Shown: one piece after another, positions 36,117-43,373 of the stretch
Layout of the letters: every line of letters starts with the position of its first letter
Position numbering within the stretch: the first letter of the stretch is position 1
Source: Tenacibaculum sp. AHE14PA
Lineage (GTDB): Bacteria; Bacteroidota; Bacteroidia; Flavobacteriales; Flavobacteriaceae
DNA: 64,000 nt
Direction: 5' to 3'
Assembly: GCF_019278465.1 (NCBI RefSeq)
Contig: NZ_CP058983.1
Span: 372,001 to 436,000, forward strand
The notes under the pieces: generated by a model
Seen by the model: the letters and a program-made list of their open reading frames with translations, nothing else
Told to the model about the DNA's origin: nothing
Database searches by the model: none
Program-made: the position numbers and the translations under genes

Positions 36117-36153
36117 AGTGAAAAATCCAGCTTTAAAAGCTGGATTTTTCACT
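36117..36153. terminator. Bidirectional intrinsic terminator between the S41 and DUF72 genes
   Basis: AGTGAAAAATCCAGCTTT and AAAGCTGGATTTTTCACT form an 18-bp perfect hairpin with A/T tails, and it ends one base before the DUF72 stop codon. Confidence 0.88.
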
Positions 36154-37047
36154 TTACAACAAGCTCATTTGTTGCTGAATATTTTGATTCGGAACTTTTA
36201 AATCTGTTTCTAGTTCTTTGTTTAATTTTTTAATAAAATAAGCTGCTAACAAAGGGGATTCCTCTTCTATATTCTGATGAATAAAAAAGTGTATGTTTTT
36301 TAATCCTAAATCGCTCCATTCTTTTAAGCGATGCACCCAAGCATCTAAACGTTCATAATCCGACGGATGATTTGCTCCTACAAATCGTATAAAAGCTTCG
36401 TTATTTGTTAAACTCATATGCAACATATCGCGCCTACCCGATGTGTCAACTAATATGTTTGCTATGTTATTTTCTTGTAGTAATTGAGTAAATTCATCAA
36501 AAACAGTAGAGTTTGAAAACCATTCTTCATGCCTAACTTCTATCGCTAACGGAATTCCTTTTGGCCAACTAATTACAAAATTTTTAAGTGTATTAAAGTT
36601 TTCTGGTCCAAAATCAGCATGCATTTGTAAAAAAATAGTTCCTAGCCTATCTTGTAAATGTGCTGAATTATCTAAAAAAGAGTTTACAAAATCTTGAGTG
36701 CCTTGCAAGCGTTTAAAATGACTAATATCTTGTGTTAGCTTCGGAAAAAACTTAAATCCTTTAGGTGTTTTTAATTTCCACTTTTCAAACTGTTCTGCAG
36801 AGAAAAGACGGTAAAATGTAGCATTTAATTCAATTGAATTAAACTGTTTCGAATAATACCCTAATTCATCTTTTGTTCCCTTCGGATAAAATCCTTTTAA
36901 GTCGGCTTTATTCCATTTAGCACAACCTACATATATATTAGACTTTTCTACATCATCAAAAGAATTTAATAATTTTATTGTTCTCTCGTGAGTGCAGGGC
37001 AATGAAAAATCTACTAACTCTGGCAACTCTACTTTTCCGAACTGCAT
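36154..37047 (-). CDS. DUF72 domain protein (YecE-like)
   Basis: This is a 297-residue soluble protein of the DUF72/YecE TIM-barrel family. Signatures are NIYVGCAKWNKADLKGFYP, YYSKQFNSIELNATFYRL, FKFFPKLTQDISHFKRL, IFLQMHADFGPENF and IEVRHEEWF. The family's function is unknown. Its position 3 bp after the stop of the patatin gene on the same strand implies a two-gene unit. No unusual features. Confidence 0.9.
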   Translation of the reverse strand: MQFGKVELPELVDFSLPCTHERTIKLLNSFDDVEKSNIYVGCAKWNKADLKGFYPKGTKDELGYYSKQFNSIELNATFYRLFSAEQFEKWKLKTPKGFKFFPKLTQDISHFKRLQGTQDFVNSFLDNSAHLQDRLGTIFLQMHADFGPENFNTLKNFVISWPKGIPLAIEVRHEEWFSNSTVFDEFTQLLQENNIANILVDTSGRRDMLHMSLTNNEAFIRFVGANHPSDYERLDAWVHRLKEWSDLGLKNIHFFIHQNIEEESPLLAAYFIKKLNKELETDLKVPNQNIQQQMSLL

Positions 37048-37050
37048 ATT

Positions 37051-38004
37051 TTATCTATTTTCTAAACCCTCTTCTATTTCTTGATTCTCTACCATTTCTG
37101 GTCTAAATTGACTCATTTTTTCATCGTCTAGTCTTTTTGCATACAGATAACCTGATGTCCACCATTTTTTCATTTTTTCTTTATCAAAAACCAATGAATT
37201 TGTTGTTAAAACTGTTGGCGTGTAATATAAATTAAGCTTCACATCATTATGCTTTGCTGATAACTTACCTATGGTAATATTATGTCTTTCTACATTTTCG
37301 AGCATAAAATCAAAAACATCTAACATTAACGAAAACGGATTTTTAGCATGCATTCTATTAATTTGCGTAACCTCTGTTTCTAGAATAATAGCATCTATTT
37401 CTTTGGCTCCTCTTAAAATTGCTTCTCTAATTGGTACTAAACTACCAAAACCTCCATCTGCATATTGGCAACTGTTTTTTTCTAACAAACTCATAAAAGG
37501 TACATAATTACACGAACCCCAAATCCAATCACAAAAATCATCATAACTACATTCAGAAATAGCTTTGTATTCTATTTGATTTGCTGTTAAGTTAGACACT
37601 GTTACGACAACTTCTTTGTTGTTTTTTCGAATTTCTTCATACATTTCTCGCGTAACATTCTTCTTTATAAGTTTTCGCAAATTTTTACTCTCTCCAAAAG
37701 TTTTTCTGCCGTTTAAAAAATTCCAAAAAGTATTTATGTGGCGAATAGAAATAACTTTTTCTCCATGAACTTTTGTTATTTTAAAAGGGCTGTTACTAAA
37801 AATAGAATTCTGATTTACATTGGTATATAATTCTTTTAAAGCGTCTAGTTTTTTTAAAGCTAAGTGAGAAACCATTAAACTTCCTGTAGAGGTTCCTAAA
37901 AACAAATCATAATCATTTTTCTTTTCTTTCATCAAAAACTCAACTACACCGCCTGCAAATGCTCCTTTGCTTCCACCTCCAGAAATTACCAATGCTTTTT
38001 TCAT
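37051..38004 (-). CDS. Patatin-like phospholipase
   Basis: This is a 317-residue protein with the patatin oxyanion loop SGGGSKGAFAGG (8-19), the nucleophile GTSTGS (S39) and the DGG dyad motif (YADGGFGSLVP). Patatins hydrolyse ester bonds of phospholipids. There is no signal peptide, so it is expected to be cytoplasmic or peripheral to the membrane. Length fits short bacterial RssA/YchK-type members. It is first in a two-gene unit with the DUF72 gene. Confidence 0.92.
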   Translation of the reverse strand: MKKALVISGGGSKGAFAGGVVEFLMKEKKNDYDLFLGTSTGSLMVSHLALKKLDALKELYTNVNQNSIFSNSPFKITKVHGEKVISIRHINTFWNFLNGRKTFGESKNLRKLIKKNVTREMYEEIRKNNKEVVVTVSNLTANQIEYKAISECSYDDFCDWIWGSCNYVPFMSLLEKNSCQYADGGFGSLVPIREAILRGAKEIDAIILETEVTQINRMHAKNPFSLMLDVFDFMLENVERHNITIGKLSAKHNDVKLNLYYTPTVLTTNSLVFDKEKMKKWWTSGYLYAKRLDDEKMSQFRPEMVENQEIEEGLENR

Positions 38005-38232
38005 ATAATTGATTTGATTTTATCTATTTTTAGTTTTGTAAAAATAGATAATATTATTCAGTAGAAGATATTTATAAAAAATAACATTTTATTTTGCTTT
38101 TTGAGTTTTTTTTTTTTTTAGATTTGAAAACTTTTAAATAGAATCTGATCAATTCTGACTTAAAAATTGCCGGTAGAAAAAGAATGTATATATAAATTGC
38201 GACCATTCTTTTTTAAATTATTCTAGATACAC

Positions 38233-38266
38233 TTATACTTTAGAAAAACGTTTTTCTAAAGTATAA
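38233..38266. promoter_or_regulatory. 34-bp perfect palindrome upstream of the small secreted protein gene
   Basis: The half-site TTATACTTTAGAAAAAC (38233-38249) is followed immediately by its exact reverse complement (38250-38266), with no spacer. It ends 64 bp upstream of the ATG at 38331. It could be an operator for a dimeric regulator or form a hairpin in the transcript. A second, smaller inverted repeat ATGCAA-TAAATG-TTGCAT lies at 38279-38296. Confidence 0.6.
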
Positions 38267-38330
38267 ATATTGTTTTAAATGCAATAAATGTTGCATATAA
38301 ATTTATTAACTAATTTAAAAAACACAAATA

Positions 38331-38621
38331 ATGAAAAAAATAATATTTACTTTAGCTTTTATGCTAGTTAGCTCTATAACTTTTGCTAACAATTCTGTAA
38401 AAAAAGAAGAAATTAAAACTGTTAAGGTTGAGTTAATGAATAACAAACAAGCAGACATGTGGATGTCTACTTGTACTAGAACTGTTACTAATAGTGATAC
38501 AGGTGAATCTTACACAGTTAGCGGTCTTGGTTTTGGTAGTTCACGAGCATCAGCTAGAGCTAATTGTCATTCTAATTCACTAAAAGTAGCTAATGATTTA
38601 GTAAGCGAATTAGGGAATTAA
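38331..38621 (+). CDS. Small secreted two-cysteine protein, unknown function
   Basis: This is a 96-residue protein with a clear signal peptide (about 1-19, KKIIFTLAFMLVSSITFA). The mature ~77 residues have two cysteines (C48 in STCTRTVT and C79 in RANCHSNS) that could form a disulfide, and a Ser/Gly-rich centre (VSGLGFGSSRAS). I recognise no family. It is set apart by a 34-bp palindrome upstream and a strong terminator hairpin just downstream (38640), then by a GLPGLI gene and a TonB-receptor-like gene on the same strand. This suggests it is produced at higher level than the two following genes, as with a secreted effector or peptide precursor; that is an inference. Confidence 0.75.
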   Translation: MKKIIFTLAFMLVSSITFANNSVKKEEIKTVKVELMNNKQADMWMSTCTRTVTNSDTGESYTVSGLGFGSSRASARANCHSNSLKVANDLVSELGN

Positions 38622-38639
38622 TAATTAAAAAAATGTTAG

Positions 38640-38680
38640 GGAGGTATAAGGTTATTTAAAACCTAACCTCCTTTTTTTTA
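38640..38680 (+). terminator. Intrinsic terminator or attenuator between the small protein gene and the GLPGLI gene
   Basis: GGAGGT and AAGGTT pair with AACCT and ACCTCC in a long, slightly bulged hairpin that is followed by eight T's. The downstream GLPGLI gene begins about 17 bp later, so it would be read by partial read-through or by its own promoter. Confidence 0.75.
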
Positions 38681-38696
38681 TAAAACTAAAATTATT

Positions 38697-39512
38697 ATGA
38701 TAAAAAAAATATTTGCATTATGTCTTATTATAGTTGGTATTAATTCTATCTATTCACAACAAGATTCTATAAGTGTATATCAAATACAATACGAAAGAAC
38801 ATTGAATCTAGATCATCTATACAATCCTTTAGTAGCTACTTATGAATATACCAAATTTATTGAATATAATAAATCAATTTACAAGAAAAAAAGTAATGTT
38901 AAAAAATCAAATTCCTCTTTAGTAAAAGAAAAAGATAATGATTCTCCTATATTTTTTAATTTATCAGGCAAGAATGTTGGTACCGTTTTTAAAAATTATG
39001 GTAAAAATGAATTTTTCTACAAGCACCAGATAATAAATAAACCCTTTGTTGTTAAAGACAGTTTAACTATTTTTAATTGGGCTATTAAGAATAAAAAGAA
39101 AGAAATTTTAGGTTTTAGTTGTCAATTGGCTTCTATGGATTTTAGAGGAAGAAAATACGAAGCTTGGTTTAGCACAGAACTTCCTGTTGGAGGCCCTTGG
39201 AAATATGATGGTTTACCTGGTATGATTTTGGAGCTTAAATCTACCGATAATTTTATAGCCTTTAAAACTATTAGTATTAAAAATAATAAAATTAAGTTAG
39301 GCGCATTAAAGAATCCTTTTAAAACAAAAAAAACACTTACTTGGGATCAATTTAAGGCGTTATATAAGAAAAAAGCTCTCGAACTTTTCACCTACCAAAC
39401 AGACAAACATCATCTAGGTACAGAAAGCTCTAGGGGTGGTATTGAAATGTACATAAGTGAAGATGATAGAGAATATAATAAAGCTTTAAAAGCACATCAA
39501 AAGAAACAATAA
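38697..39512 (+). CDS. GLPGLI family protein
   Basis: This is a 271-residue protein with a signal peptide (about 1-20) and the defining GLPGLI-type segment GPWKYDGLPGMILEL (about 166-180). Also conserved are the EAWFSTELPVG stretch and the K-x-K rich C-terminus. The family is Bacteroidota-specific, of unknown function, and commonly sits next to TonB-dependent outer-membrane genes. The next gene, 14 bp downstream, is such a protein, so they probably work together. A two-gene functional unit is inferred from neighbourhood only. Confidence 0.85.
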   Translation: MIKKIFALCLIIVGINSIYSQQDSISVYQIQYERTLNLDHLYNPLVATYEYTKFIEYNKSIYKKKSNVKKSNSSLVKEKDNDSPIFFNLSGKNVGTVFKNYGKNEFFYKHQIINKPFVVKDSLTIFNWAIKNKKKEILGFSCQLASMDFRGRKYEAWFSTELPVGGPWKYDGLPGMILELKSTDNFIAFKTISIKNNKIKLGALKNPFKTKKTLTWDQFKALYKKKALELFTYQTDKHHLGTESSRGGIEMYISEDDREYNKALKAHQKKQ

Positions 39513-39526
39513 ATTACTTATTAAAA

Positions 39527-42199
39527 TTGAGTACAAAAGATAAAATTACGTTTATTCTGTTTCTTACTTTTTTTGGTTTAAAATTTAGTTATTCCCAAAT
39601 AATAAAAGGTACAATTTCAAACATTAAAGGAAACCCTTTAACTGCTAATATTCTAATAAAAACACCTAATAATATTGAAACTATTAGTGAATTTATTTTA
39701 GTTAATAAGGGTAAATTTTCTTATCAATTAAAGAAGAAATATAATACTACTGGTGTAGTTTTAGAAGTTACTGCTGCAGGTTATACTCCTTATGAAAAAA
39801 TTATAAAACCTTCAGAGTTTAAAAAAATTATAAATTTAAAATTTATATTACTAGAACAAAAAATTGAAAAACTTGATGAAGTTGTTATTGAAGCTAAAAA
39901 AAAGTTTACAATTAAAAAAGACACCGTTACTTATAAAGTAGCAGCATATAAAGATGGTACAGAAAGAAAAGTAGAAGATTTATTAAAAAACTTACCTGGT
40001 GTAGAGATAAATGATAGCAATGGCATCATTAAATATAAAGGAAAAACTATTGAAACGGTTACTATTGAAGGAGATAATTTATTTGATTACAATTACAGTA
40101 TTGGTACTAAAAATATTAATATAGATTTAGTTAAAGAAATTGAAGCTATAGAGAATTACTCTGAAAACAGTTTACTTAAAGGTATTGAAAACAGCAATAA
40201 GGTTGTTTTAAACCTGAAATTAAAAGAAAACAAAACAGATTATTCACTAAGTACCGATTTAGGAATTGGAGATTTTCCTGACTCAAAAAAAACTCCGTTA
40301 GATGTCTCTGCTAATTTATTAGGTATCAATAAAAAACACAAATCATTTGCCATAGTAGCATACAATAATATTGGAGAAAATGCATCCCCTTTTAATTACT
40401 TTAATAATCAACTAAATTTAGAGCAAATTAAAGAGCTTAAGTATTTAGCTGAAAAAATAATACCCGAATTAACTTTACTACAAGTTACAAACAACAATTT
40501 ATCTAATATAAATAATCAGTTTTTTGGTAACTTAAATAGCATTTATAGTTTTTCTAATAAAATAAAAGCTAAAGTAAATTTATATTCTATTTCGGATAAA
40601 ATTGAAAGTAGTCAATTTTCAGAAAGCAACATAGAAATTAATAATCAAGTTTTCAATACTTTTGATAATCAATTTATTCAAAAAAGACCTGTACAATATA
40701 GAGGAGATATTGAATTAAAATATAACACTTCAAAATCATCATTATTAAAATATGATATCAGCATAAGAGATGAAGTTATTAATAATAACAAAACTATATT
40801 CTCTAACCAAAGTGATGACTTTCTTTCATATTCAAAATTCAAAAACATATTTCTTAAACAAAACCTAGAATACACTAAAAAAATATCTGATAAAAAAGTA
40901 TTGCAATTAAATTTAGTAAATACAATAAATACTGTTGATCAAAAGTTAAACATTGAACCTTCTGTTTTTAACAGAAACGAATATGAAAAAGATATTCAAA
41001 ATCTTAATTCAAAAAAAAGGCATACTTCTTTTAAAGCCATTTTACTTGGTAAAAAAAACAATAATAAGTACACGTTTTCAGTAGGAACTAACTTAATAAA
41101 TCAAAATCTTAATTCTAATTTATTTAGTCAAAACAGTACACAAAATTTATCTATTGCAAATAGTTTAAATAATGTAAACTATACAAAAAATGAAATTTAC
41201 AATCATGCTTCGTACAGTTTTAAGTTAGGAAAAACATCTATAACACCCAATTACTCCTTAAAATATTTATATCAAAATTTAAACGAAAATAACACATCAT
41301 TAAATTCTGGAATAGTTGTCTTTGAACCTTCAATTAATATTAGATATAAAATAGATAGAACATCTTCATTAAGTTTAAATTCGGGGTTAAACAAAGATAC
41401 TTCAGTTATGAAATATTTATTTTCTAATCAAATATTAATAGATAATAGAATTGTAAAAAATAACATCCCAAATATATCTTTACAGAATAACCAAGCATTT
41501 AATTTATTCTATTCAAAAAATGATTTATTTAATCAATTTCAATTATATATAGGTGCAAATTATATAAAACAAAAAGGAAACTTTTTTAATAATACTTCCA
41601 TAAACGAAAATGCTACTAAAACTACAAACTTCTTTCTACCTGAAAGCACCGAAAATATTGCTTTAAATTTTAATGTTTCTAAGTTGATACCTGCTTTAAA
41701 AACTAATTTTAAAATTACTTCAGCTTATTCTATTTTTAATTATAAAAATATCATTAATAATTCAGAACTTAGAAATAATAAAAGTAAGTTTTCAACCAAT
41801 AGTCTTTTTTTTAAAACAGCATTTTATATACCTATAAATATAGAAAACAAGACTACATATGTGCTGCAAGAAAATAAAAGTACCAATAATATCTTTTTAA
41901 ATAAATCTTTAGAAAATAAACTAAAATTAATTTTTAAACCATCTAAAGAAATTTCTGGTTCAATTTCTTATAATTATTTTATACCTTCTTTTAAAGATAA
42001 AAAAAATAATTACTCATTTTTAAATTCTAAAATATCTTTTAGACCCAAAAATAAAAATTGGCAATTTAGTTTATCTGGTGTTAACCTCTTAAACGAACAG
42101 TTTTATACTCAAAAAAATACTACTGATATTTCCAGTGACACTTTTCGTTTAAATATACTTGAAAGACACTTTTTATTTAATTTTTCATACTCTTTTTAA
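39527..42199 (+). CDS. CarboxypepD_reg / TonB-dependent receptor-like outer-membrane protein
   Basis: This is an 890-residue protein with a signal peptide and an N-terminal CarboxypepD_reg-like beta-sandwich (about 24-118, KGTISNIKGNPLTANILIK). A plug-like region follows (about 120-260: KLDEVVIEAKKKFTIKKDTV, DGTERKVEDLLKNLPGVEIN, GDNLFDYNYSIGTKNIN), then a long Asn/Ser-rich beta-barrel ending in HFLFNFSYSF with the terminal aromatic. The start is TTG at 39527; no ATG precedes the signal peptide. The ligand is unknown. It is 14 bp after the GLPGLI gene. The Asn/Lys/Ile-rich composition is higher than in neighbouring genes. Confidence 0.82.
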   Translation: MSTKDKITFILFLTFFGLKFSYSQIIKGTISNIKGNPLTANILIKTPNNIETISEFILVNKGKFSYQLKKKYNTTGVVLEVTAAGYTPYEKIIKPSEFKKIINLKFILLEQKIEKLDEVVIEAKKKFTIKKDTVTYKVAAYKDGTERKVEDLLKNLPGVEINDSNGIIKYKGKTIETVTIEGDNLFDYNYSIGTKNINIDLVKEIEAIENYSENSLLKGIENSNKVVLNLKLKENKTDYSLSTDLGIGDFPDSKKTPLDVSANLLGINKKHKSFAIVAYNNIGENASPFNYFNNQLNLEQIKELKYLAEKIIPELTLLQVTNNNLSNINNQFFGNLNSIYSFSNKIKAKVNLYSISDKIESSQFSESNIEINNQVFNTFDNQFIQKRPVQYRGDIELKYNTSKSSLLKYDISIRDEVINNNKTIFSNQSDDFLSYSKFKNIFLKQNLEYTKKISDKKVLQLNLVNTINTVDQKLNIEPSVFNRNEYEKDIQNLNSKKRHTSFKAILLGKKNNNKYTFSVGTNLINQNLNSNLFSQNSTQNLSIANSLNNVNYTKNEIYNHASYSFKLGKTSITPNYSLKYLYQNLNENNTSLNSGIVVFEPSINIRYKIDRTSSLSLNSGLNKDTSVMKYLFSNQILIDNRIVKNNIPNISLQNNQAFNLFYSKNDLFNQFQLYIGANYIKQKGNFFNNTSINENATKTTNFFLPESTENIALNFNVSKLIPALKTNFKITSAYSIFNYKNIINNSELRNNKSKFSTNSLFFKTAFYIPINIENKTTYVLQENKSTNNIFLNKSLENKLKLIFKPSKEISGSISYNYFIPSFKDKKNNYSFLNSKISFRPKNKNWQFSLSGVNLLNEQFYTQKNTTDISSDTFRLNILERHFLFNFSYSF

Positions 42200-42237
42200 A
42201 GTCATTTAATTAAATTAGTGATCTTAAAACTACAAAA

Positions 42238-43296
42238 ATGAATCGATTATTTGCCTTTTTTCTATTAACTGCCTTAACAATTTCTTGCAAAAAAGAAAAC
42301 TTACCCAGAACCCTAAAAAAAATAAATATCACCGAGTTTAAAAGAGATAGCGCAAGTATTAGAGCTATTTATCCAATAAATAAAACTAGTTTGTATTACG
42401 CTAGTTCAAATGGTGTGATTGGTTTTACCAAAAGCAATGGAGACAAGTGGGGTGAAAATTCTTTTATTAATATTAAAGATAATGACACCCTTATTCCTAA
42501 TTTTAGAAGTATTACTTATAACGGAACTGCTGTTTTTGCGTTAAGTATTGGCAACCCTGCATTATTATATAAATTAGATAACACTAAAAAACAAACCACT
42601 TTAGTTTACAAAGAAGCACATGAAAAAGTATTTTACGACAGTATGAAATTCTTTGCCGATGGTAAACACGGAATCGCAGTTGGTGATCCTACCGAAAATT
42701 GTGCTTCTATTATTTTAACTTCGGATGGTGGAAATACCTGGAACAAATTGTCATGTGATAATTTACCTATTTTTGAAGAAGGTGAAGCTTTTTTTGCTGC
42801 AAGTAACACCAATATAAAAATTATAAATAATACCGTTTGGATTGCTTCTGGAGGCACTAAAGCAAGAATTTTAAAATCTACTGACTACGGAAATACTTGG
42901 CAAATTTATGATACACCTATAATTCAAGGTAACGGGCCACAAGGAATTTATTCTATCGATTTTTATGATGAAAATAACGGAATTGCCATTGGTGGTAATT
43001 ATGCAAAACCAAACGACAACTGTGCCAACAAAGCCATTACTTCTGATGGTGGAAAAACTTGGACGTTAGTTGCCGATAATCAAAACCCTAATTATAAAAG
43101 TTGTGTGCAATATGTACCTGATACTAATGGTAAAGAAGTTTTTGCTGTCGGTAAAACCGGAGTATCATTTTCTAATGACGGCGGACATACTTGGACGGAA
43201 GTAAGCAATGATTCTTATTATGCTATTAAATTTGTTGACAAAAACACAGCATGGTTATCTGGCAATCAAAAAATTGGAAAGCTAGTCTTAAAGTAA
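42238..43296 (+). CDS. BNR/Asp-box repeat lipoprotein (Ycf48-like fold)
   Basis: This is a 352-residue lipoprotein with lipobox LTISC (about C17). The body is a beta-propeller with at least four Asp-box repeats: TSDGGNTW, STDYGNTW, TSDGGKTW and SNDGGHTW. It also has the conserved AVGDPTENCASII and IAIGGNYAKPNDNC, and two cysteine pairs. Similar proteins are annotated as oxidoreductases or WD40-like; no enzymatic residues are visible. It is followed on the same strand by a pair of amidohydrolase genes with a 78-bp gap, so it could be part of that unit. Confidence 0.8.
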   Translation: MNRLFAFFLLTALTISCKKENLPRTLKKINITEFKRDSASIRAIYPINKTSLYYASSNGVIGFTKSNGDKWGENSFINIKDNDTLIPNFRSITYNGTAVFALSIGNPALLYKLDNTKKQTTLVYKEAHEKVFYDSMKFFADGKHGIAVGDPTENCASIILTSDGGNTWNKLSCDNLPIFEEGEAFFAASNTNIKIINNTVWIASGGTKARILKSTDYGNTWQIYDTPIIQGNGPQGIYSIDFYDENNGIAIGGNYAKPNDNCANKAITSDGGKTWTLVADNQNPNYKSCVQYVPDTNGKEVFAVGKTGVSFSNDGGHTWTEVSNDSYYAIKFVDKNTAWLSGNQKIGKLVLK

Positions 43297-43373
43297 TCTT
43301 AATTATTTGTTAAAACGTTATCTGCTCATTATTAAATAAATATCTTTATCACATAAATCAACTTAATTAATCA

